Below are positions 1 to 9,200 of a stretch of 23,951 bases of DNA, piece after piece. Source of the DNA: a virus; the IMG/VR virus record IMGVR_UViG_3300042691_033868, positions 1-23,951 of that record. The stretch is one strand, 5' to 3'. The notes under the pieces were generated by a model. The model worked only from the letters and a program-made list of their open reading frames with translations. It was not told the origin of the DNA and made no database searches. Positions within the stretch are counted from its first letter, which is position 1, and every line of letters starts with the position of its first letter. Made by a program: the position numbers and the translations under genes.

Positions 1-3000
1 CCATCTGAGCTTCAAGAGTTGTCGCTCTAGTTGCTAAGGCGCTGTCAGCCGAAGCGCGGGCAGTTTCTTCAGTAGTGATTCTTGCACCTACACTCGCGGC
101 TGCTCCACGCGCTGCGCGAAGTTCTATCTCACTATCTGAAGCAGGACGAATTGAACATTTATGCCAAGTGATGTCCCTAGTTGTTGAGGAAATATCACCA
201 AAACCGTTCCAGCCAGTCATAGCAAAGATTTGAGCTACATTAGCGGTATTGATAAGTTGCACTAGCTTAGCAAATCTATAGCGTCGTCCCGGAGTTCCTG
301 CACCATGAACAGTACCATTCACATCAGGTTCTGACCAAAATCCATAAGATGTGCTGTCTGTTATGCCGGACACACCGTATTGTATGTAAACGCCTGAGCC
401 ATTCAAAGTCCCACTGTTCAGACGAATATCGGCTTCGAGTACATGCCAGCCTTGAGTAAGGACTCCGTTTATACTTTGGAGAATTCCCCAGTCTGCTCCA
501 GTCGTTCCTTTTGCTTGCCGATAAGCAAAAGGGCTAGTGTCACCCGTTACTTTGGTGTTGGTAAGGCCGTTAGCCCAGTCTGACCAATCCTCGGGAATCG
601 TACCGCTTGTCCCTGACCACGTTGAGAACGTTGGATTTTTATTCAACGCCTCTGGTAAAGGATAACGAACAACTGCTTCGATTGTCGTAGCTCTTCCTGC
701 TAGAACTGAGTCGGCATTGATCCGAGCAGTCTCTTCGGCTGAGATTCGAGCTGCTACTGTTCCATAAGTTCCTCGAGCTGCAACAACTTCACTTTTCGTG
801 TTTGTAATATCCGTTTGTGCAGTAGTGTCTAGGTCATTGAGATTTAGAGGACGACTAGTCACGCTAGTCCAAGATGCAGTCAGGGCCGCATTGGAAACAC
901 TTCCTAGGAGATCCGAGAATGTCCTACGTGCACCAATTACTTCAGTAATCGTAGTATTAACCTCTATGGGCATTTCGGTTGTCGTAGTGACACGAGTAGA
1001 TAAAGTTAATTCAGCACTAGCTGCCCAAGCGTTATTTGCACGAGTAAAAGAGTCCGCATAAGCTACACGGGCCTTAAGAGTTGTTCCTTGCGTAACAGGT
1101 ACTCTAATATCTGCTTCTGTTGTAACAAACGTAGGTGCTTGTGTTTGGTCAAAAGTAGAAGTATAGACCCAAATTAAAATGCGGGTGAAGTCTGGGACAT
1201 TCGTTGGAATTGGTACACGAATATTAGCTTCTGACAATCCTGGAGTAACTATTATTCCTGTTGGTGCCGAAGGCACAGGATTGTCGAAAGTCTGACTAAT
1301 TGCGCCGCTTAAATTTCCATCAGTGTCACGCAATCGCACACTGATATTCAACGAAGGCTCGGGAATACCTGTTCCACTGATCCGTGCGTTGAGTTGTTCA
1401 GTAAGGCGGAAGTTTCTCTGTGTCGTGTAGTAAGTCCCTAACAGGACCGCACCTTTACGAACTTCAATTACATAGTCTCGAAAGTACGGGTCTTCGTAAG
1501 AAGCGTCTACGATCCCACTTGGGGCAACGACATCCCATTCAACACGTAATTCTGACTCAGCAAAAGTAGTAACTCCTGGAGAGGCACCTGTCACACGGAG
1601 GTTAGCTAATGTAGCAATCGTACGAGCACGCCCAGTAAAAGTCTGGCTTGCGCTGACTCCAACTGAAGTCCTGTTGAGAAAATCGTTTGCAGTTACAATG
1701 ACCTCATAAACGCCTTCACCTTGATACGGTATTTCAGCATTATCGGAAGGCGATACAGATTCTGTCCAAACACCGTTTTTGTAACGATATTGAATCTTAT
1801 AATCTTTGACGAATACAGAGTCTGAAGCTGTGAACCTGACTTGAATTTTCTCAATATTACCAGCTCTTTCGGAAACTAAGACTCGCGTCATAGTAATTCC
1901 AGTGACAGGCGCTGGACGAATACTGGGATCGTAAAGAGAAGTTACTGGCTCTGGGACAGCAAGATTGGAGTCAATCACACTGAACTTGGCCGTGGTGTAT
2001 TTCACACAAAGGAAACTCAGAACGCCATCTTCACCGTCTTCCTCGCTAATAGACTCCACGGACCATAGTGAAGGGGCAATCTGTGTAGAGGTAATACAGA
2101 AAACAGTGTTCAAGCTTCCCAGTGGAGTAGCAGGTAACGCGGTAGACCAGGAGACGTTTGCAGTATTTGTACTTCCCGTTCCATTCAAGGCTCTGCTTTG
2201 AAGAGTTCCATCGGGCATCGTGATATGTATAGTGTACGTTACACCCGATTGAAATTGAAAAGCTGAATCCATGGTCGCGGTTGTAGTGGTGCAGGATACC
2301 AGCCTACCTCCGTGCCGATACCCAATTTCGTTGACATCGGAAACCATGATCACATTTCCTGGCAGGATATCTGCTAGGTCGTAGTAACCTTTAAACGACA
2401 CCATTTCATCGTTGTATTGTTCACTGAAGACTACCCAACGGCCAAACTCTAAAGCCTGTCTAGCGCTAGTTGAACCTTCGGCAATGACGTTTCTAGGGCG
2501 TCTTCCCTTACTCGCAAGTGATGTTGCGTTTTCTGCGACAACGAGTGTCTCTTTCCAGCCGTCATTAGGCTCAATATACGAACAGTAAGCAACGTTACGG
2601 ATATCCTCTTCGGCAACTTGCGAATAAGAAAAAGTTCCATCAATCACGTTAGCATTAGTGACAATGCGAACAGGGTTTTTAACAGTATCCTGCGATAGCA
2701 TGATACCGCCTTTACCCCAAATTAGTTTACCTCTAAAGGAAGAGGCAACTGCTTGAAGAAAAGGCATCGTGGATTGACGTTCGCGAAGCCATTTAGAGTA
2801 CGTGTATCTTGGCTCTGTTCCGCCTTTGCCATCGGTTACACTTTGATCACAAACTACAGCCGGTCCGTAAAACGAGTAACGATCAATGATCGTACGGGGA
2901 ATTTGATTTCCTAATCCCCAAGTCTTGTTGGTTAAAAGACCCCATAAAATCCAAACAGGATTGTTTGTCCAAGCCATCTTGAACGTACCATTCCAGACGC

Positions 3001-4480
3001 CTGTGTAGATGCGAGTTTCTGGATCATAGTTTGTGGGGACTTCAGTGATAACACCTTTCAATAAATAACCACGCTCAGGTATAGAATCTCCAAATAGCCT
3101 AGCGTAAGCTTTCAAGCCAACAACTGCTCGCATCGGATAAGTTAATTTGGCATCGATTATCTCTGAATACGAGCTGAAGAACATGTCGTTTTGAACAGCG
3201 ACACTTACAGGATCAGGACTCGTACGTTCTACTCGAACTTGGTAGGGATGACCTCCGACAGGTAACGCAATTGAGTAACTCTTTTCAGTGGGGGAGGTGA
3301 ATTTTTGAGCAAACGTAGTATCCACAACTGTCTGTGCAGAACCTCCATTTGGGATAATGTAAATCTTATAGGAAACACTAGAACCGTTCAAATCCCCGTT
3401 TTCGGGATTTTGTTCAGTCATAGAATTCCAACGTAGGGTTACTATTACTCTATCAAGCGGAGCCGAGGGATTATTTGCCAGTGTTCTTGTGACAGTATTG
3501 TTTGTTCCAAACGAGACTTTTACGTTAACTGAAACAGGATTTGAAACTTCGTCAAAACCGCTAAGGTGGTCCTGTTCAGCAAGACCCCAACGATTCTGCA
3601 TCTCAACACCACGCATGTTGAAACTAAGGTCTGGGTTTTGAACAGGGGTTCTGTCAAGATACACGTTGCGGAAAGGGTCGCTAGGGTAAACAAACCCTTC
3701 AATCTCACCCGAAGAAATGATTTCGACTAGCTTAGCTACGGCTTCTGTTTGATAGGTAGTAGGCGCTTCACGTGCTGCACGCGCAGTAGAGCCTCCTCCT
3801 TTACCGGACTTCAGGCCACCAATCGCATTGTCAAACTGAGGATATCCGTAGTTGGGAAAAGTAGGGTCAATGCTGTTATTAACATCAGCATTCATCAACT
3901 CGATAACTTCTATCCCAGAAGAGGCCACATGCGATCCACATAAGATAGGTCCGCCTAACGCCAATGGTTCTGCATAGCCGTCTTGATCTACGTTAGAAGT
4001 AGAGTTAAACAGGTAAGAGTCTGCATTCTCAATCCGCTGGTCGGCACTTCCCAATTGAGGGCTAGGGGAAAGAAGAGCAGTTACACCGCCTAAGAATAGG
4101 ACAGCACCTGCTCCCTGTAAAGCAAGTGCGAGCCCAGCTACCGCTCCCACGCCTGGAATAAACGACAAGGCAACTAACGCGATAGCCGCGATAATTTTGA
4201 CACCACCTTTACCTTTATTAGAGCCGTCCGGAACGGGAACTAGAATAATCTCCTCTACTTTCGTAGCAGGTAGGTGAAGTTCATCTTCTCCGATAAGAAC
4301 TTCTATTTCACCGGTTCTAAAAATTACATGGTAATCGCCTTTGATACAACTCAGGAACCCATTATGGCGTCGAGCCATCATTAACAAAGCACTGCGAGTA
4401 TCTTCAAATACACCCTCGTGTCGCTCCCCGTAGATTTCTCCAAGGTAGCCTTCTAGTACAAGAGTTTTAATGTTTTCCAT
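1..4480 (-). CDS. Tail tip attachment protein: lambda I-like domain fused to J (central tail fibre); C-terminus cut by window edge
   Basis: One frame stays open from the ATG at 4480 to the window edge (at least 1493 residues). Residues 1-195 resemble lambda tail assembly protein I, including a glycine/alanine-rich hydrophobic stretch (about 94-138) and a segment around 172-195 like the end of I. From about 228 (GKGGGSTARAAREAP) the protein follows lambda J: SGEIEG near 257, SYSEIID near 434, NYDPETRIYTGVWNGTFK, CDQSVTDGKGGTEPR. Three fibronectin-III-like domains follow (about 850-1125). Then come two copies of a helical repeat (ARISAEETARINADS near 1242; ARITTEETARASADS near 1457) flanking a beta-rich segment (about 1273-1450) that looks like a carbohydrate-binding module. 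J forms the tail tip and contacts the host receptor. Lambda encodes I and J as separate genes, so the fusion is notable. The start overlaps the K-like gene by 14 nt and has no strong SD, so translation is probably coupled. Confidence 0.93.
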   Translation of the reverse strand, partial: MENIKTLVLEGYLGEIYGERHEGVFEDTRSALLMMARRHNGFLSCIKGDYHVIFRTGEIEVLIGEDELHLPATKVEEIILVPVPDGSNKGKGGVKIIAAIALVALSFIPGVGAVAGLALALQGAGAVLFLGGVTALLSPSPQLGSADQRIENADSYLFNSTSNVDQDGYAEPLALGGPILCGSHVASSGIEVIELMNADVNNSIDPTFPNYGYPQFDNAIGGLKSGKGGGSTARAAREAPTTYQTEAVAKLVEIISSGEIEGFVYPSDPFRNVYLDRTPVQNPDLSFNMRGVEMQNRWGLAEQDHLSGFDEVSNPVSVNVKVSFGTNNTVTRTLANNPSAPLDRVIVTLRWNSMTEQNPENGDLNGSSVSYKIYIIPNGGSAQTVVDTTFAQKFTSPTEKSYSIALPVGGHPYQVRVERTSPDPVSVAVQNDMFFSSYSEIIDAKLTYPMRAVVGLKAYARLFGDSIPERGYLLKGVITEVPTNYDPETRIYTGVWNGTFKMAWTNNPVWILWGLLTNKTWGLGNQIPRTIIDRYSFYGPAVVCDQSVTDGKGGTEPRYTYSKWLRERQSTMPFLQAVASSFRGKLIWGKGGIMLSQDTVKNPVRIVTNANVIDGTFSYSQVAEEDIRNVAYCSYIEPNDGWKETLVVAENATSLASKGRRPRNVIAEGSTSARQALEFGRWVVFSEQYNDEMVSFKGYYDLADILPGNVIMVSDVNEIGYRHGGRLVSCTTTTATMDSAFQFQSGVTYTIHITMPDGTLQSRALNGTGSTNTANVSWSTALPATPLGSLNTVFCITSTQIAPSLWSVESISEEDGEDGVLSFLCVKYTTAKFSVIDSNLAVPEPVTSLYDPSIRPAPVTGITMTRVLVSERAGNIEKIQVRFTASDSVFVKDYKIQYRYKNGVWTESVSPSDNAEIPYQGEGVYEVIVTANDFLNRTSVGVSASQTFTGRARTIATLANLRVTGASPGVTTFAESELRVEWDVVAPSGIVDASYEDPYFRDYVIEVRKGAVLLGTYYTTQRNFRLTEQLNARISGTGIPEPSLNISVRLRDTDGNLSGAISQTFDNPVPSAPTGIIVTPGLSEANIRVPIPTNVPDFTRILIWVYTSTFDQTQAPTFVTTEADIRVPVTQGTTLKARVAYADSFTRANNAWAASAELTLSTRVTTTTEMPIEVNTTITEVIGARRTFSDLLGSVSNAALTASWTSVTSRPLNLNDLDTTAQTDITNTKSEVVAARGTYGTVAARISAEETARINADSVLAGRATTIEAVVRYPLPEALNKNPTFSTWSGTSGTIPEDWSDWANGLTNTKVTGDTSPFAYRQAKGTTGADWGILQSINGVLTQGWHVLEADIRLNSGTLNGSGVYIQYGVSGITDSTSYGFWSEPDVNGTVHGAGTPGRRYRFAKLVQLINTANVAQIFAMTGWNGFGDISSTTRDITWHKCSIRPASDSEIELRAARGAAASVGARITTEETARASADSALATRATTLEAQM

Positions 4481-5237
4481 CTAGCGACTTATGCCTCACC
4501 AGGACAGGATTGTGGTTTAGCCACCTGTGTCCGTATTCGATTACTGGGAGTTTGCTGGGGGAGAAGGCACCTTCAAGTGTGCCTATGTGATGGTAAATCA
4601 TACCATCTCCGATGTAAACTCCTCCGTGGTTGAACACTTTGGACCTAATCCGAACTAAGAAACAATCGAATGGTTGAGGTTCTGTTCCTTCAGGTAATTT
4701 TCTAAAACCATAAGGTTCTAGACCTTCTTCATACAAGTCTAAACCTTCGAGCCACCAGCCCCAACTTCTGGGAATCTGAGGTAACTCAATCTCTGCTTTT
4801 GTTTTTAAATAGTGACGAATTGCATCATAGCAGTCCGTGACACCTGACCTAAAAGGTCTATTCATAAGATCAGGCATAGGCAGTTGATCACCGAAGGCAA
4901 ACGGCTCTTGACAGTTGATACCATTAGTCGCAACAATGATCCAAGGCAGGGCTGTCTCTATTTGGGAAGACATGTCATGAGCAGAAGGTGCAGAATAAGC
5001 ATCAGGGTGAGAATGGACAATAGCGGTTATTCTTTTCTGAGCTGCAAAATCTGCATAAATTGCTCGCTCGATTTTGAATCCTGAGCGTTTGTCCTCAAAC
5101 GTGTTTTCTAAGGGAATGTAGGTTCCATCTATCTCATCAGTTATTTCCCCGTCTACTACGATACCACAACTTTCGTTTGGATAACACTCAATAGCATGGC
5201 GTTTAATCGCAGCAGCAAGGCAAGGTGAGCAGTTCAT
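4467..5237 (-). CDS. K-like tail tip protein: JAMM/MPN peptidase plus NlpC/P60 peptidase
   Basis: This 256-residue protein has the two-domain build of lambda K. The N-terminal JAB/MPN domain shows Glu22 and the full metal motif H75-x-H77-x7-S85-x2-D88. The C-terminal NlpC/P60 domain has the likely nucleophile Cys136 (GVTDCYDA) and candidate histidines His204 (NHGGVYIGDG) and His216. In this family the NlpC/P60 part is thought to cut peptide crosslinks of peptidoglycan during tail tip assembly or DNA entry. The JAMM domain's substrate is not settled; it may be self-processing or a tail partner. All listed catalytic residues are present, so both domains look active. The ATG overlaps the stop of the L-like gene as ATGA, which indicates translational coupling within the M-L-K-IJ tail-tip block. 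Confidence 0.93.
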   Translation of the reverse strand: MNCSPCLAAAIKRHAIECYPNESCGIVVDGEITDEIDGTYIPLENTFEDKRSGFKIERAIYADFAAQKRITAIVHSHPDAYSAPSAHDMSSQIETALPWIIVATNGINCQEPFAFGDQLPMPDLMNRPFRSGVTDCYDAIRHYLKTKAEIELPQIPRSWGWWLEGLDLYEEGLEPYGFRKLPEGTEPQPFDCFLVRIRSKVFNHGGVYIGDGMIYHHIGTLEGAFSPSKLPVIEYGHRWLNHNPVLVRHKSLDGKH

Positions 5238-5911
5238 GGTTGTCCGCCTAGTGTTCCTCTAAAGGGTAATGGTCCATTTCCATAGCGTGCTCTGCAGCCT
5301 AGCAAACTTTTTGAGCAAGCATCTTCGGAATTAACTGTGGTAGAAGTGTTATCAAGTTTGAACTTGTTTGTACCGCTGTAGGGACAAGTTTTCATCTCAA
5401 AAGCTGAGCCATTCCATCTGCGGTAAATAAAATCGCAATAAGTCTTAGTCAAAGTGATAGTGGGGAAATCCTGGATAACTCCATCTAGAAACGATCTGAG
5501 CTCCCAGCTCACTTCTGGAAAAGTTCGTTGAGCTTTGCTCACTATATATTGTTCTTTTCCAAAGATTTGGCTGGAATCAGCTTCTGGTTGTCCATCGAGA
5601 TGTTTGAAATAAGTGCGTTGACGAGTTACAGTTGCTCCCCTGCCCCAGTCAATGGATCTGAGAAAAGCGTAAACAGTTGTTTCTACTGCGTTTACTTTTA
5701 TCGTAGGTCTAGGAAGCTCGTCGTCTGCACGACTTTCAAAACCACTTGTCTCAAAGTCAACAGGTGTTAAATCAATGCCATTCCAACGCAGAAGTGGGGT
5801 ATTTTGGTTACGAAGTTTTGTGATGTAGATCGCACTGCCATCTTTCTCGATAAACAACATATCGATAATAGCATCTTGCTCGAGTAGTTGGCGTTCAGAA
5901 GCTTGATTCAT
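5234..5911 (-). CDS. L-like minor tail protein with four-cysteine (Fe-S type) C-terminus
   Basis: This is a 225-residue homologue of lambda minor tail protein L. It keeps the C-terminal cysteine set typical of that family: Cys159, Cys176, Cys199 and Cys206, in the context CSKSLLGCRARYG. In lambda L four cysteines hold an iron-sulfur cluster. L sits at the tail tip between M and the K/I/J complex. I place the start at the ATG at 5911, which overlaps the stop of the M-like gene as ATGA. The frame can be extended upstream to a TTG at 5944 (236 residues), but that would overlap M by 37 nt with no clear SD, so the ATG is preferred. Its order between M and K matches lambda. Confidence 0.92.
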   Translation of the reverse strand: MNQASERQLLEQDAIIDMLFIEKDGSAIYITKLRNQNTPLLRWNGIDLTPVDFETSGFESRADDELPRPTIKVNAVETTVYAFLRSIDWGRGATVTRQRTYFKHLDGQPEADSSQIFGKEQYIVSKAQRTFPEVSWELRSFLDGVIQDFPTITLTKTYCDFIYRRWNGSAFEMKTCPYSGTNKFKLDNTSTTVNSEDACSKSLLGCRARYGNGPLPFRGTLGGQP

Positions 5912-6246
5912 GGCACTTGGTTCAAAGTTGCACGGACAGTCCAATTGGTTTGAGTTCTAAGTTCAGACCACTCAGTGACTTTCCAATTATAGGTTATATT
6001 CTCAGGTTGCAAGGCCATCGTAAACTTATCAACGCCTTTAGTGCTTTTGAAAAAGTTTACAATAGTATCTTTTTGAGTAGCAGTTAACTGCGACCAAGTA
6101 AACACTACGTCTTTGTACAGCATCGTATTTATGCCGTCGGGCGCTTCAGCTATATACCCATCACCAAAGGACGCCGTCTTTTTCCGTGGCTGTATCCTTG
6201 TTTCGAGAGGAGCATCTGGATTGACTGTAAAAGGAAAAGCTGCCAT
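5908..6246 (-). CDS. M-like minor tail protein
   Basis: This 112-residue protein matches the lambda M family (Phage_min_tail) in length and pattern. It has an N-terminal beta segment leading to FGDGYIAEAPDGIN at about residues 27-40, then a central ATQKDTIVNFF helix, and a C-terminal beta half ending WTVRATLNQ. M joins the tape measure and tail tube to the tip by binding beneath L. The ATG overlaps the final base of the tape measure stop (TAATG), and its own TGA overlaps the next ATG. These overlaps place it in a continuous tail operon. No membrane segment or signal peptide is seen. Confidence 0.9.
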   Translation of the reverse strand: MAAFPFTVNPDAPLETRIQPRKKTASFGDGYIAEAPDGINTMLYKDVVFTWSQLTATQKDTIVNFFKSTKGVDKFTMALQPENITYNWKVTEWSELRTQTNWTVRATLNQVP

Positions 6247-9200
6247 TATTTTCTACCTCCTCGTTGGCTTAACGAGCGTTCTCTGCTCGCTAATTTCTTA
6301 GCGATTGCAGCTTCAACAGAGTCGGAAATTACTTTCCCTATTCGAGCTTGCTCCTCAGGAGATACACTTCCTGAACTATCCCCTGTCATCGTAAACGAGT
6401 TATAGTTAACCACGTTGACATTTCCCGTACTACTTGAAGAGGAGGAAGGGGAATAAACAGGTTGTGCGACGTAGCTTGGCTGATAATTATCTCTGTGGCG
6501 GGGATGATCAGGAGTAAGGACCTCTTCACCCTTTTGTCCAATCAGAAGTTGTTCATTACCACGCGGAGCTCTACGTCTCATATCGCCATCTTTACCAATG
6601 ATTCCACCTGAGTGGAAAAACGGAATAGCATTCGCTACGGCTGCTGCTGTCAAAGATAGTGCTGCTGTCGTTAGCGCGGCTGCTGATGCTAGTAATGCAG
6701 CACCGGCTGTCACATTTGTCGCAGCGGCTGCTGCTGTTGCTCCAGCGGCTGTCGCAGTAGTACCAGCGGCTATCTGCCCAAACACGGCTGAGAGGATTTG
6801 CTGGGCAATCGAGCCATTAAATCCAGGGATGACCGAACCAATCAAACTCAAAGCACCTTGTTGAAAAGTGTCAGCGCCAAGGCTCAGCACAGAGCTACCT
6901 TGAGTCAGTGTTTTAGCTGCATTTTGTAATGGAGCAGCAATCGCATTAACCGCGCCACCTGCTCCCGTGCTTTGGGGTACTGCAACGCCACTTGTAGGCC
7001 CAATAGGACTTGCGGGCGACGCTACCTGAGTGGCTTGTGTGCCAACTTGGGGCAATGCTGCCCCGCTGTTAACCGCCCCTGCGTGGGGCATTGCAGCCAC
7101 GGCGGCTTGAAACATCGTCGCAGCATTGGACATCGTTGTAGCAGTTAGCTCATCACGGCTAGTAATCGCTTCAAGTCGTAAAGTCACAGCTTCTGTGCGT
7201 GCTATGATTTGAGCTTCAGCAACAGTAGCATTGTTCAATGCTTGATTAAACGCGATTTGAACACCTGTAGCATCCGCAGCCTTTTGGATATCTGCAGTTG
7301 GGTCTTTTCCGCCGGAAAAGGCCGAGCGAACTTTTGTAAGCATCGGATCGATAAACGTCGTACGAGCAAAACTTGCTACCGTGTCACGAAGCAGAGCCTC
7401 TAAATCTAGCGTTCCTGTTTTGATGAAGTTTTCAAAAGCATCACCTGCACGATCAATACCGTCAGAAAGAACTTTTCCAACATTCGTGGCCTCTAACTGT
7501 GCTCGTGCTATCGCATCTTGCGTGCGTTGAATACTCTCCCTCAGGATAGTTTGCTGCTGAGCTGCTAATGTGGCGCCTGCTCCGGCTTGTAAAATCTTAA
7601 GAGAGTTCAACAACGGAGCTTGGTCAGCACCTGGAATAAGTGTCAATCTTAGTTGAAAATCTTGTGTTTTTCTATCTAAATCCTGACGCAACTTCTCAGC
7701 GTCAATTGCAGCATTGACGTAAATTTGACCTTCTTTAGACAAAGCATCGCCAGCTTTTCTAGCGCCTTGAACAACGATTTTCTCGATATCACTTTCCGAA
7801 GGTCCAAGGGCTCCACCTGCTCCGATTTTTGTGTTTCTCATCGCAGATTGTCCTGCGGCAAACTCTCGTGCAGCGTTTGTCTGGGCCTGAAGCATCTTTA
7901 CTTGATTAGAAAAATTACTTCCCCCAAAAGCTGCGTCTAATGTGGAACCTAGATTGCTCGCGTTGTTGATTGCTTCTTCGTAAGTCTTAGATAGAAATTT
8001 TCCAGCGGTTGTGGCTTCCATGGCGCTACGAGCAGACTGGGTATAGGCTAACGCAAGGTCATAGATGTTCTGGGTTAAATTAACCGTGTCTGAATCTACC
8101 GCAGCGTTAGTAGCAGAAAGAGTAGCAAGATTTTTTTGATAATCAAGGAGTGATTTTGCGATAGCGCCGTATGCTCCAGCGGCTTCACCCCCGTTTGCGA
8201 GCATCTCGAGTTTTGCACGAGCACGTAAAGTCTTTTCAAGTTTGTCTTCTAGAAATCCCCGATCTTTCAGTGTCTTTAAATAAAGCTCCATCGAAGCTGT
8301 TGCTTCTTCAACAGCCGCTGTCGCTTGCTGCCCGAAGTCCAAGGCGGACTGCGCATCAAACACTTTATCAATAGAACGACGGATAGCCTCCGTGCGATTT
8401 ATCACACTATTGGGAAACAGTTTGTTGAAATCTTGATCACTGATTTTAAGCAGATCGCGTGTAGCTTCTTCTACGTCAATAAGTCTACTGTACGTGTCAG
8501 AAAGACCTCTCATTTGAGAAGCTACGTTGTTCAGCGAAGCGAGTTTATCTTTAGCTTCAGCAGCCGCTATAGCTGTCGCTTTTAGTCCTTCAGCAGTTTT
8601 GTTTCCGCTAGAGATTGCTTTCTCAAAAGTTGATCTATTTCCTTCGGCAAGAGTTTGGCTATATTCTTGCCAAGCGGTTTTCGCCATTTGAGTTGCGTCA
8701 GCTTCGATTTCAATCCTACGGATAACTTCGGTAGAACCGAAAACACCTTGTTTTCCGTAGGCTTCTAGGGTAGCTCTGACTTTAACAATTTCAGCCGTTT
8801 TATTGATAAGGTCCTCTAAGGTGCTTTCTAGCTTTGGGAGAACTCTACTTTTCCCTTTACCACCGTCAGCACCACCTGCTCCACCTGAGCCTGCTCCTGC
8901 TCCCGTGGTGTCCCCGAACAGGACCATCCTAGCATCTTTACCTGCTTTAGAATTAGGAGCTACAGCCGCTGTGAATTTCTGACTAGACAACCGTGCTTTA
9001 TCGAGCTCGTTCAAACCGGCCTTGAGAGCGTTACTAGTCGCTGTTGCTGCCTCGACAACTTGCTTAGATGACCTATTATCTTTTGCAAGTGCATCAACTT
9101 GAACAACTAGATTCTTGATATCGCGTTCAGTCTGAGCCCCGGATATCTGAACTCCAAGGGATTTAAGAGTTTTAGCTTGATCGCTTCCACCTCTGCCTCG

